Shown here: piece after piece, positions 34,417 through 42,059 of the stretch
Layout of the letters: each line of letters starts with the position of its first letter
How positions within the stretch are numbered: the stretch's first letter is position 1
Assembly (NCBI RefSeq): GCF_012271765.1
Contig: NZ_VRKO01000007.1
Span: 1 to 64,000 of the forward strand
Origin: Erwinia rhapontici
GTDB taxonomy: Bacteria; Pseudomonadota; Gammaproteobacteria; Enterobacterales; Enterobacteriaceae
Direction of reading: 5' to 3'
Length of the DNA stretch: 64,000 bases
Notes under the pieces: generated by a model
What the model saw: the letters and a program-made list of their open reading frames with translations, nothing else
Databases searched by the model: none
Told to the model about the DNA's origin: nothing
Program-made: the position numbers and the translations under genes

Positions 34417-35058
34417 TCAGCTGCCCAGTTTACTTAACAGCGGCCACTGCAACATCAATGTATCAATCAACTGATCCAGTTCCGCGCGCGTCGCACCCTC
34501 ACGCGCACGTACCGACATCCCCTGCAACAAACAGCAGAGATACGCCGCCAGCGCACTGACGCGGGTGTTCGGGTCAAGCTCTCCGGCCGCCTGCCGCGCC
34601 TGCAAAAACGCCAGCAGATGCTGTTCCTGATTGCTGTGCCGGTCGCGCAGCATTTCGGCCACTTCCGACGAATCCGCTGACAGGGTGCTGGAGGTGCAGA
34701 TAAAGAAGCAGCCTCCGGGTTTTTTACCGTCGGTGAAACAGGCGGCCGTTGAACGGAAATAGTTCTCTATACCGCTCGCAACACAGCTTTCCGGGCAGCT
34801 CAGCGCCGCTTCACTCTGGCGGGCAAACTTCTCTGTATAGCGATCGACAGCGGCACGGAACATCCCTTCTTTATTGGTAAATTCCGCATACAGCGTTGGC
34901 GCTTTCGCACCCGTGGCTTCCACCAGATCTGCCAGTGACGTGCCTTCGTAGCCATGGCGCCAGAACAGTTCCAGCGCTTTATCCAGCGCGGCTTCCCGGT
35001 CAAACGTTTTTGGCCGTCCCCGGCCTTTTCTGATGCCTGCGTCCTGCTCAGTATTCAT
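34417..35058 (-). CDS. comR: TetR-family repressor ComR (copper-responsive repressor of bhsA)
   Basis: 213-aa TetR-type repressor. The N-terminal HTH (GRPKTFDREAALDKALELF, then GTSLADLVEATGAKAPTLYAEF) and the C-terminal half (LLAFLQARQAAGEL, CCLLQGMSVRAREGATRAEL) strongly recall E. coli ComR (YcfQ), known to repress bhsA unless copper is present. It is divergent from a bhsA gene, exactly as in E. coli. Several Cys residues (CPESC, CFFIC) are candidates for metal sensing. Two adjacent ATG codons exist (35061, 35058); the second has the better spacing from GAGG. Confidence 0.88.
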   Translation of the reverse strand: MNTEQDAGIRKGRGRPKTFDREAALDKALELFWRHGYEGTSLADLVEATGAKAPTLYAEFTNKEGMFRAAVDRYTEKFARQSEAALSCPESCVASGIENYFRSTAACFTDGKKPGGCFFICTSSTLSADSSEVAEMLRDRHSNQEQHLLAFLQARQAAGELDPNTRVSALAAYLCCLLQGMSVRAREGATRAELDQLIDTLMLQWPLLSKLGS

Positions 35059-35218
35059 CATTCCTCACTTACGCAATCCCGCTCGGTCATTTAATTATCA
35101 ATCAGTATAAAAACATTAAACCCCGCTGTCGAGCGGCGTTTACATGTGCTGTGATCTGGCGTTAAGAAGAAAAAAATATAACTTTATTGTAAATAAATTC
35201 AAGATGTTAGTTTTTAAA

Positions 35219-35289
35219 TTAGCGATCGTTAATAAAACAATGTTGACGGAGATCACAAACAGGCATAACATTTACCTATCGATCGTTAA
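35219..35289 (+). promoter_or_regulatory. bhsA promoter flanked by two CGATCG-centred palindromes, probable ComR operators
   Basis: The -35 TTGACG (35243-35248) and -10 TAACAT (35266-35271) are separated by exactly 17 bp. Two copies of the 11-mer CGATCGTTAAT lie at 35223-35233 and 35280-35290, inside quasi-palindromes TTAGCGATCGTTAA (35219-35232) and CTATCGATCGTTAA (35276-35289). One sits upstream of the -35, the other over the expected start site: an arrangement well suited to repression by a dimeric TetR protein. The rest of the 281-bp gap is AT-rich with no gene seen. Confidence 0.7.
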
Positions 35290-35339
35290 TTAATAACGAC
35301 GGCAACATCAAACAACCGAATTCAACTGAGAGTAAAATT

Positions 35340-35597
35340 ATGAAAACCATCAAAATGACCCTGGCCGCTATCGCACTGACTTCCGTATCTTTCGCCGGTT
35401 TTGCCGCTGATCTCGTGAATGCCGATCCCGCTCAGCAACAGCAGGTAGGTGTCATTTCTGCCAGCGGCGCGTCTAACCTCTCTTCACTGGAATCCCAGCT
35501 GTCTGCAAAAGCGGACCAGGCGGGCGCGAAATCATTCCGAATCACTTCCACTGTCGGTGACAATAAACTGAACGGCACCGCGGTGATTTACCAGTAA
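35340..35597 (+). CDS. bhsA: BhsA, DUF1471 outer-membrane stress protein
   Basis: Small secreted protein of 85 aa, the same length as E. coli BhsA (YcfR). Signal peptide MKTIKMTLAAIALTSVSFAGFAA, then the DUF1471 core: QQQVGVISASGASNLSSLESQL, AKADQAGAKSFRIT and the C-terminal LNGTAVIYQ. In E. coli the protein affects envelope permeability (including copper), stress resistance and biofilm. Divergent from comR with a strong promoter and two presumed operators between them. A related gene follows 35 bp downstream. Confidence 0.92.
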   Translation: MKTIKMTLAAIALTSVSFAGFAADLVNADPAQQQQVGVISASGASNLSSLESQLSAKADQAGAKSFRITSTVGDNKLNGTAVIYQ

Positions 35598-35632
35598 TAG
35601 CGATGACTATGAATGAGCATCAAGGGGATAGT

Positions 35633-35890
35633 ATGAAACTTAGCAAATCCGCCCTTGTTGCCGTCATCCTGAGCACGATGTCTGGTGCCAGCCTGGCAGC
35701 ACTTCCTGAAGGGCAAGTGAGTACGGTTCCACCTGCTGTGGCCACGACCTATGTTACCGGCAGCACCACGCTGGTATCCCTGGACGTTCAGCTCTCGGGA
35801 ACGCCTGCCTTACCTGCGGCAAGACCGTTAGCGATAGCCCGGGTGACGGGTGCGAACAGTCTGTATGGCACCACCATCAGCTATCACTAA
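35633..35890 (+). CDS. Diverged DUF1471 (BhsA-like) secreted protein
   Basis: 85-aa protein, same length as the neighbouring BhsA. A signal peptide ending GASLAALPEG is followed by a body with the DUF1471 layout (STTLVSLDVQL, then TGANSLYGTTISYH at the C-terminus), but the middle is Pro/Ala-rich and poorly conserved. Start ATG 35633 has AAGGGG upstream; a longer frame from 35603 is less likely. It probably arose by tandem duplication of bhsA, lies on the same transcript and ends at a strong terminator. The function is unknown. Confidence 0.8.
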   Translation: MKLSKSALVAVILSTMSGASLAALPEGQVSTVPPAVATTYVTGSTTLVSLDVQLSGTPALPAARPLAIARVTGANSLYGTTISYH

Positions 35891-35901
35891 AATGTATTTT
35901 G

Positions 35902-35930
35902 AAAACCGCCGCTTATCCGGCGGTTTTTTT
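35902..35930 (+). terminator. Intrinsic terminator of the bhsA pair
   Basis: Perfect 10-bp stem AAAACCGCCG / CGGCGGTTTT (35902-35911, 35918-35927) with CTTATC loop and a further T run. It starts 11 bp after the stop codon of the second DUF1471 gene. Confidence 0.93.
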
Positions 35931-35995
35931 ATGCGAAAAAAAAGCCACTACGCTACTATCGACACGGAAGCCAGCCATGTGAATCAGGAGCAGCA

Positions 35996-36595
35996 ATGAC
36001 CATTCTGGGATGGGTAAGTGAAAAGGACCGACAGCAGTCTCTTTGCTATACGCCGTACCTACCCTCGACTCACTTCTACGAAAAACACCACTCCGCGCCG
36101 ATTTATGCCACTCCGCAGGCCATCCTTAATGCGGTGGAACAGTATGATATGCGTAACGATCGGGTCGCTGATGCTCTGATGACGGTGCGGGAGCTACCGG
36201 GGAAGGTGCTGCGCCTGGGCAGGCAAATCAACCCACAGCCGGAATTTGGTTTGCACACATTTACGCTGTTGCAACGTCAGGATCAGCTGATGTCGTTTGG
36301 TCTGGCCGGGCGTTTCTGGCGGCCGGATATGGGGATTATTACGCTGGAGGATGCGGCTGACTTCGGACGGCTTCAGGATAAGGGGGTTGCCCGGCTGGTA
36401 CTGCATTTTCACCTGTTACCTGATGGAGAAGCGTGGCGGTTATGTACTGAAACCTTTATTGGCTGCCCGGATACCCGTACCCGTCTTAAACTGCTGCCTT
36501 ACTGGTTGCTGATCCGTGCAGCCAGTGGACTGATACGTCGCCGGACGCTGGCTGCAATCCGGCGACAGGTTTCAGCGCCCGTGCGCGGGCGCTGA
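35996..36595 (+). CDS. Uncharacterised soluble protein
   Basis: 199-aa protein that I do not recognise with confidence. It has no signal peptide or membrane span; the N-terminus reads MTILGWVSEKDRQQSLCYTP and the C-terminus is Arg-rich (LIRRRTLAAIRRQ). The middle, with alternating hydrophobic stretches (FGLHTFTLLQ, LMSFGLAGRFW, LVLHFHLL), could be a beta-sheet ligand-binding fold of the SRPBCC kind, but this is only an impression. AGGAG lies 5 nt before the ATG. It follows a terminator and converges on the hydrolase operon, so it is a single-gene unit. Confidence 0.65.
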   Translation: MTILGWVSEKDRQQSLCYTPYLPSTHFYEKHHSAPIYATPQAILNAVEQYDMRNDRVADALMTVRELPGKVLRLGRQINPQPEFGLHTFTLLQRQDQLMSFGLAGRFWRPDMGIITLEDAADFGRLQDKGVARLVLHFHLLPDGEAWRLCTETFIGCPDTRTRLKLLPYWLLIRAASGLIRRRTLAAIRRQVSAPVRGR

Positions 36596-36601
36596 ATCTC
36601 T

Positions 36602-37513
36602 TCAGATAAAGCGCGACAGGGTATAGCAGCGCTCTGCCTCCGGGGTGATGTCGGTCATGTGCATGGCACCATGGATCAGGCCATCGAGCCAGTGGAGGTT
36701 TACGTTCACACCTTCCGTGATAAGACGCCGGGCAAAGGCCTCGCCTTCATCCCTCAACGGATCGTATTCACACAGTAACAATGTTGTCGCTGGTAAGCCG
36801 CGTGCCGATGACAGGAGCAGGGGGGAAATCAGCGATGTTTCCGGCAGCGGCTGCTGGCCAAGATAATGCTGCCAGCAGAAAGCCATCATTTCTTTTGTCA
36901 GCCCGAAGTCCTGCCCACAGGTCTGATAAGAGGGTTGTGACAGGCTGGCATCCAGCGCCGGATAGAGCAACAGCTGATGATAAATGGCAGGACCTCCCCG
37001 GTCCCGTGCCATCAGACATACCGCTGCCGCAAGATTCCCCCCGGCACTGTCACCTCCCACGGCAATCTGTGTGCTGTCCAGATCCCAGTCTGTGGCATGG
37101 TCGCTGATCCAGCACAGCGCCTGCCAGAGATCGTTTAACGGCACGGGCCAGCGGTGTTCCGGTGCAAGCCGGTAGTCGACAGAAAATACCACGCACCCGG
37201 TGTTTTCTGCCAGCAGGCGGCAGGGTCGGTCCCACGCCGTGAGGCTGCCCAGGCACCATCCTCCCCCGTGAGCCCAGATCAGCGCCGGGCGTCCTGTCTC
37301 CTGTTCCAGCGCGCAGGGCACATAGACCCGTACGGTGATGGCGTGCCCGTCGCTCGCGGGAAAGGTGAAACTGTGCTGATAATGCCCATCGCGGGCTTCG
37401 CCCTGCTGCGTTATCAGACTGAGATCGGTCTGGTGGCGAAGTGCCGCCAGTGACAACGACTCTGCCGGCACCTGCCGGGCAAGCCAGGCCGCAACGTCTT
37501 TATTCAGCGGCAT
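36602..37513 (-). CDS. Alpha/beta hydrolase, hormone-sensitive-lipase type esterase
   Basis: 303-aa carboxylesterase-like enzyme. The oxyanion-hole motif HGGGWCLGS (about 79-87) and nucleophile motif GDSAGGNLAA (Ser near 153) identify the HSL family. Catalytic Asp (CEYDPLRDEG) and His (DGLIHG) are present near the C-terminus. No signal peptide, so cytosolic. It is the last gene of a three-gene operon (isomerase, hydrolase, esterase) and overlaps the preceding hydrolase by 14 bp. It may cleave an ester or lactone in a catabolic pathway not otherwise identified. Confidence 0.9.
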   Translation of the reverse strand: MPLNKDVAAWLARQVPAESLSLAALRHQTDLSLITQQGEARDGHYQHSFTFPASDGHAITVRVYVPCALEQETGRPALIWAHGGGWCLGSLTAWDRPCRLLAENTGCVVFSVDYRLAPEHRWPVPLNDLWQALCWISDHATDWDLDSTQIAVGGDSAGGNLAAAVCLMARDRGGPAIYHQLLLYPALDASLSQPSYQTCGQDFGLTKEMMAFCWQHYLGQQPLPETSLISPLLLSSARGLPATTLLLCEYDPLRDEGEAFARRLITEGVNVNLHWLDGLIHGAMHMTDITPEAERCYTLSRFI

Positions 37514-38360
37514 GGGTTATTCCCTGTAAAAATGGCAGGGCCAGGTGACAGAATGCCTCAGGGCACTCTTCGGTAATAAAGTGGCCGCAGTTCTCCACCA
37601 TGGCATTTTGCAGGTAAGGTGCGACGGGCTGCATCGTCAGATAGGGCGCATCACGGGTGGCATGTTCTGCGCCAATGGCCAGCACGGGCATCGGCAGCGG
37701 TGTCAGGGCGCGGCGCTGATTTTGACGCACTGTTTCAGGTATGGCGCGATAATAACTGAAACCAGCCTGAAGCCGTCCGGGCTCGCTATAGGCCTGGATA
37801 TAGATATCGGCCGCCACCCGGTGACGCTGCCATGACCATTTGTCAAAGATAAAACTGAGATAGGCGCGTTCGCGGCCCGTGGTGAGCGCCTCTGGCAGGT
37901 CGGCCAGCTGATTAAACATAAAGTGCCAGAGGAAGATATTTTCCTGGGGATCAACAAAAATTGACGGGGCGGGTGCCAGCCCGGGGATCACCGCTTCGGT
38001 CAGGATCAGCCGTTCAATAGCCTCGGGAAAATCAGCGGCCAGCGCGTAACCCACCCACATACCGATATCGTGGCCGATGGCCTGGTAGCGGGTGTGTCCC
38101 AGCTGTGTCATCAGCTGGTGGGCCACTGCCGCGATATTCCCGGTGTCGTAACCGCCTGCGGGTGCCTCAGACTCTCCGGTGCCCGGCGGGTCGATGGCCA
38201 CCGTGGTAAAGCCTTGCTGTGCCAGTGTTGTCATGACGTCACGCCAGGCAAACCAGGTTTGCGGCCATCCTGGCAGCAGCAGCACGGCCGGGCCTTCACC
38301 CTCGGTGACACAGTGCAGTTTTCGTCCTGCAATCCGCAGATAATGGTGTTTCTTTTCCAT
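37500..38360 (-). CDS. Alpha/beta hydrolase, epoxide hydrolase/haloalkane dehalogenase-like
   Basis: 286-aa cytosolic hydrolase. The oxyanion region LLLPGWPQTWFAWRDVM and elbow GHDIGMWVG put the nucleophile as Asp (GHDIG), the pattern of soluble epoxide hydrolases and dehalogenases rather than Ser esterases. A cap domain follows (about 125-215), and a C-terminal His in NCGHFITEECPE completes the triad. It begins 2 bp after the isomerase stop and overlaps the esterase gene, so the three are translated together. The substrate is unknown. Confidence 0.88.
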   Translation of the reverse strand: MEKKHHYLRIAGRKLHCVTEGEGPAVLLLPGWPQTWFAWRDVMTTLAQQGFTTVAIDPPGTGESEAPAGGYDTGNIAAVAHQLMTQLGHTRYQAIGHDIGMWVGYALAADFPEAIERLILTEAVIPGLAPAPSIFVDPQENIFLWHFMFNQLADLPEALTTGRERAYLSFIFDKWSWQRHRVAADIYIQAYSEPGRLQAGFSYYRAIPETVRQNQRRALTPLPMPVLAIGAEHATRDAPYLTMQPVAPYLQNAMVENCGHFITEECPEAFCHLALPFLQGITHAAE

Positions 38361-38362
38361 AA

Positions 38363-39418
38363 TCAGTCGATTCCCAGCAGTGTGTTTATCTGCGTCTGGC
38401 TGACGCGGGCAGCGGCAAAATCATCAAACACGGTATCGGCCACGTTGATAATGTGACGACGGATAAACTCGGCCCCTTCCTGTGCGCCATCTTGCTTGTT
38501 CTTCAGACAGCACTCCCACTCCAGCGCTGCCCAGCCGGGATAATCGTACTGCGCCAGTTTTGAGAAGATGGCAGGGAAGTTCACCTGCCCGTCACCGGTC
38601 GAACGAAAACGTCCGGCGCGCTCTGTCCAGGACTGATAGCCGCCGTAGAGTCCCTGGCGCCCCGTTGGTATGAACTCGGCATCCTTCACGTGAAACATGC
38701 GGATGAAAGGATGATAGATATCGATAAAATCCAGATACTTCAGTTGTTGAAGAACAAAGTGACTGGGGTCAAACAGGATTTTGCAGCGGGGGTGGTGACC
38801 GGTACGCTGTAAAAACATCTCGAAGCTGATGCCATCGTGCAGATCCTCCCCCGGATGAATCTCAAAGCACAGATTCACGCCCAGCTCTTCTGCCTCATCC
38901 AGCACGGGTCGCCAGCGGCGGGCCAGTTCATCAAAGGCACTCTCCACCAGTCCCGCCGGGCGCTGGGGGAAAGGAAAGATATAGGGCCAGGCCAGCGAGC
39001 CTGAAAAGGTGCCGACATCTTCTAAGCCCAGACGCGATGCTGCCTTAAGGGTGGCCAGCAACTGTGTTTTCGCCCAGGCCTGTCGGGCCGACGGTTCACC
39101 GCGCAGCGCGGGCGGTGCGAAGCCGTCACACAGGGTGTCATAGGCGGGATGAACAGCCATCAGCTGGCCGAAAATATGGCTGGTCAGTTCACTGATCGCC
39201 AGACCGTGTTCGGCCAGGCGTCCCCGCAGGTCGTCGCAGTAAGTCTGGCTCTGCGCCGCTGTATTGACGTCGAACAGGCGACTGTCCCAGGCGGGGATTT
39301 GTAACGCCTTAAACCCCTTTCCCTGGGCCCAGGCGGCGAGGTTGTCGAGGGTATTGAAGGGATAAATATCGTCGCTGAACTGGGCCAGATGCAGGCTGGG
39401 ACCTTTGAGCGTTTGCAT
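38363..39418 (-). CDS. Sugar phosphate isomerase/epimerase family protein (xylose isomerase-like TIM barrel)
   Basis: 351-aa metal-dependent TIM-barrel protein. Presumed metal ligands are Glu in CFEIHPGE, Asp/His in LFDPSH, His in MFHVKD and Glu in ALEWEC, the usual set of this family. It resembles inositol/sugar epimerases and the large isomerases found beside oxidoreductases in catabolic operons. AGGA is 7 nt before the ATG. First gene of the operon and divergent from a TetR regulator, with an inverted repeat near the start codon that could be the operator. Confidence 0.87.
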   Translation of the reverse strand: MQTLKGPSLHLAQFSDDIYPFNTLDNLAAWAQGKGFKALQIPAWDSRLFDVNTAAQSQTYCDDLRGRLAEHGLAISELTSHIFGQLMAVHPAYDTLCDGFAPPALRGEPSARQAWAKTQLLATLKAASRLGLEDVGTFSGSLAWPYIFPFPQRPAGLVESAFDELARRWRPVLDEAEELGVNLCFEIHPGEDLHDGISFEMFLQRTGHHPRCKILFDPSHFVLQQLKYLDFIDIYHPFIRMFHVKDAEFIPTGRQGLYGGYQSWTERAGRFRSTGDGQVNFPAIFSKLAQYDYPGWAALEWECCLKNKQDGAQEGAEFIRRHIINVADTVFDDFAAARVSQTQINTLLGID

Positions 39419-39426
39419 GGTGTTTT

Positions 39427-39456
39427 CCTATTTGTTGTCAATCAACAAACAATAGG
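39427..39456. promoter_or_regulatory. Inverted repeat between the isomerase operon and the TetR gene
   Basis: Perfect 7-bp arms TTTGTTG / CAACAAA (39431-39437, 39443-39449) around TCAAT, extended by CCTA on the left and, after a 3-nt slip, TAGG on the right. It lies 13 bp upstream of the isomerase start codon, where a repressor would block initiation. It is a candidate operator for the TetR protein at 39602. Confidence 0.5.
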
Positions 39457-39601
39457 GGCGCGGCCTGTTTCTGGCAACCCGGGATCGCTGTGGCAGCACA
39501 AAGGGTTCATCTTCCTGTGACCGCCGTGATGGATTGCCAGTGGGTTTTTATAAAATATGCAGGATAATAGGCGCTGATTATCGCGACTTATCGGGAACAT
39601 T

Positions 39602-40201
39602 ATGGCAGGCAGACCAAGAGAATTTGACCGGCAGACGGCACTGGTTCAGGCCCGGGATCTGTTCTGGCGCCACGGCTATGAAGGCACTTCCCTGTCTGAC
39701 CTCGTGGCGGCGCTGGGGATCGCCTCGGCACGTATTTATAAAGCGTTCGGCTCGAAAGAGCAGCTGTTCCGTGAAGCTATCGGCCATTACGAGCAGCAGG
39801 AAGGGGGATTTGCTGAACGCGCCCTGCGGCACCCTGATATCCAGGTGGCCATCAGAGAGATGCTGGAACAGGCCGTCCGTTTATATGCCCGCCCTGAGGC
39901 GCCGCTGGGCTGTATGGTGGTGTCGGCGACGGGCGCTTTAAGTGAAGACCATTCGCTGCTGAGTGAATGGCTGATGCAGCAACGCACCCGTCGCACCCGG
40001 GGGATCGTTGAGCGAATGCAGCAGGCGGCAGAGGCTGGGCAACTGTTAGCGGGAACCGATACGGAAAGCCTGGGAAACTATTACGCTACGGTGTTGCATG
40101 GCCTTTCTGTTCAGGCCCGTGATGGCGTCAGCCGTGAGGCACTATACCCGGTGGTGCGTTGCTCACTGCTGCTGTTGCAGAGCACGCGCACACCCGAATA
40201 A
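39602..40201 (+). CDS. TetR-family transcriptional regulator
   Basis: 199-aa regulator with a TetR HTH: GRPREFDRQTALVQARDLFWRHGYEGTSLSDLVAALGIASARIYKAFGSKE (shortened: HTH spans about 5-50). It belongs to the same GRPR-x-FDR subfamily as the ComR-like protein at 34417 and the regulator at 56901. The ligand-binding C-terminal domain is family-typical (CMVVSATGAL, LHGLSVQARDGVSREAL). It is divergent from the isomerase/hydrolase operon and probably its repressor. Confidence 0.88.
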   Translation: MAGRPREFDRQTALVQARDLFWRHGYEGTSLSDLVAALGIASARIYKAFGSKEQLFREAIGHYEQQEGGFAERALRHPDIQVAIREMLEQAVRLYARPEAPLGCMVVSATGALSEDHSLLSEWLMQQRTRRTRGIVERMQQAAEAGQLLAGTDTESLGNYYATVLHGLSVQARDGVSREALYPVVRCSLLLLQSTRTPE

Positions 40202-40209
40202 ATCGCGAT

Positions 40210-40252
40210 ATCACGGATGGCCCGCCGCCTCCCTGCGTTTGCCATCTGTGAT
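40210..40252. terminator. Hairpin between two convergent genes
   Basis: 12-bp stem ATCACGGATGGC with GCCATCTGTGAT (40210-40221, 40241-40252), one G-T wobble, 19-nt loop. It sits in the 55-bp gap between the TetR gene and the convergent periplasmic protein gene. There is no T run, so terminator activity is uncertain. Confidence 0.45.
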
Positions 40253-40256
40253 CCCG

Positions 40257-41009
40257 CTATTCTGTGGTGATATAGCGCTGTCGGGTTCTATCAAAATGGT
40301 AATCGACGGTGATATCGGCCTTCTCGCTGTAGCAGTTCAGCCACACCATTTTTCCTGTGTTATCACTCTCCATATTCTGATAAATCGCCGTCATAAAGAA
40401 GCCAAACTTACACGGGGGCCGCTGCGGGTTAATCGTCTGGTCAGTGTTGCCGGTTTTTTTATTGACGACACTGATGCTGTCGATGGCGATGCCATCCGTG
40501 CTGGCCTGATAGTGGCCAATAAAGCTGTGGGTCGCGGTTTGCCCCCAGAAAGGAATATCAACCAGCTGGCCAGTGACGCTGCCCTCGTTGGTATTGTCCA
40601 GCGAGGTGGTGTGCTTCAGTGCAACGGCATAGCGTTTTTCCCCCTGCTGCCAGTGTCCGGTCAGCGCTTCGCCCTTGCGCGTCAGGCGAAACGGGCAGGA
40701 GTGCGTATCAAAACCCTTTTGTGTTCCCTGAACCAGCGCACGGTCATAGTCCTCTGCACCATGAACTTCACAGAGTTCGAGCGCGTCAGCGGTGCGTTTA
40801 CCGTATAGCGGGATGGGGGCATGATACTTATCGTAATAATAGCTGCCCTTGATGTTGAGCCCACTGCCATAGCTGTCGTATTCCTGCAATGACAGATGTA
40901 TCGGCCAGGCGCCGAGCGAACCTTCATAGTTATCCACCACATACCATCCGGCGTGGGCGCTGCCGGCGAGTAAGAATGCGGCGATCGTCAGGCCTGTTTT
41001 CATCTTCAT
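40257..41009 (-). CDS. Periplasmic protein of unknown function
   Basis: 250-aa secreted protein, not recognised. Signal peptide MKMKTGLTIAAFLLAGSAHAG with cleavage after AHA. The mature part is rich in Tyr, Gly and beta-prone residues, with Cys in ELCEVHG, SCPFRLT, PPCKFGFF and WLNCYSE that could form two disulfides. No membrane spans. Its start overlaps the ptrR stop by 4 bp (ATGA), so it is co-transcribed with the LysR regulator. In the E. coli yneJ-sad locus as I recall it there is no such gene. Confidence 0.75.
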   Translation of the reverse strand: MKMKTGLTIAAFLLAGSAHAGWYVVDNYEGSLGAWPIHLSLQEYDSYGSGLNIKGSYYYDKYHAPIPLYGKRTADALELCEVHGAEDYDRALVQGTQKGFDTHSCPFRLTRKGEALTGHWQQGEKRYAVALKHTTSLDNTNEGSVTGQLVDIPFWGQTATHSFIGHYQASTDGIAIDSISVVNKKTGNTDQTINPQRPPCKFGFFMTAIYQNMESDNTGKMVWLNCYSEKADITVDYHFDRTRQRYITTE

Positions 41010-41920
41010 GGTTCTCTTTTCTTCCCTGTATTTTCAGTGGTGATGGCTGCCTGTTCATCGGTAACGCTGGCCTGTAGCAGCCGGGTCATGGCCTGTAAAT
41101 TAGTGGATTGTGTGCCTTTACGCCAGATCAGCCAGATGGCAATTTTGCCGCGTCCGCCGCTAAGCGGGTAGGATCGTACGCTGTCCCTGCCGGGCATACT
41201 GGCCAGCATGCTGGCGGGGATCAGCGCCAGTCCTGCCCCGGCGCTGACGCAGGCGAGAATACCGTGGTAAGACTCCATCTCAAAAATCTTACCCGGTGCG
41301 GCATCTTCCCGTGAAAACCAGTTTTCAAAATGCCGGCGGTAGGAGCAGTTGGCGCGGAACGCGTAGATAGTTGAACCGGAGATACTGGCCGCGCTGGGTA
41401 CCGGGGGATGATTCAGCGCGGCAATCAGCACCAGTTCTTCGGCAAACACCGCCACGCCCTCCAGCTGTGGATGCTTTGGCGGCCCGTCAACAAAGGCGGC
41501 ACTGTACTGTCCGGCCAGCACACCATCGATCATATCCCCGGACGGGCCGGTGGTCAGATCCAGCTCGACCTGGGGCCAGGTTTGATGATAACGCGCAATC
41601 AGCGGCGGCAACCGCACGGCCGCAGTGCTTTCAATCGCCCCCAGGGTGAAAATGCCGCTGGGATGCTGGCCGGACACGCTCTGCCGCGCTTCTTCCGTCA
41701 GGGCCAGAATACGCTGGGTGTAGTCGAGGAACGTTTTGCCGCTGTCCGTAATGTACAGACGCAATTTTTCGCGCCGGAACAGGGCGCAGCCGAGTTCTTC
41801 TTCCAGCTGCTTCAGACGTGTGGAGATATTAGACGGCACCCTGTGTAGCTTTTCGGCCGCCGCCGTGACGCTGCCTTCCTCTGCAATGGCACGGAAAATT
41901 TCAAGCTGGGCTAATTCCAT
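41006..41920 (-). CDS. ptrR: LysR-family regulator PtrR (YneJ)
   Basis: 304-aa LysR protein. The HTH region (EEGSVTAAAEKLHRVPSNIST) and effector domain blocks LGAIESTAAVRLP, TTGPSGDMIDGVL, YAFRANCSYRRHFENWF and MESYHG match E. coli YneJ/PtrR closely from memory, as does its position divergent from sad. In E. coli it regulates the adjacent succinate-semialdehyde dehydrogenase gene. The C-terminus is extended (EQAAITTENTGKKREP). It overlaps the downstream periplasmic protein gene by 4 bp. Confidence 0.88.
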   Translation of the reverse strand: MELAQLEIFRAIAEEGSVTAAAEKLHRVPSNISTRLKQLEEELGCALFRREKLRLYITDSGKTFLDYTQRILALTEEARQSVSGQHPSGIFTLGAIESTAAVRLPPLIARYHQTWPQVELDLTTGPSGDMIDGVLAGQYSAAFVDGPPKHPQLEGVAVFAEELVLIAALNHPPVPSAASISGSTIYAFRANCSYRRHFENWFSREDAAPGKIFEMESYHGILACVSAGAGLALIPASMLASMPGRDSVRSYPLSGGRGKIAIWLIWRKGTQSTNLQAMTRLLQASVTDEQAAITTENTGKKREP

Positions 41921-42059
41921 ATCATTCTCTTTTTGAGCTAATAATTTTCTCTATTATTCATTTTAAAAGAATCTCTCGCAAGCCTATGATGACGGTATAT
42001 CGCGTCGTTTGGGTGAATACGCGGCGCCACATTCTCTGTTTTCTGATAAGGCGGTCATC

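Noticed and set aside
35243-35260. Possible CRP site in the bhsA promoter (TCACA arm)
   Set aside because: Only one half-site matches; the other arm is poor and overlaps the -35 box.
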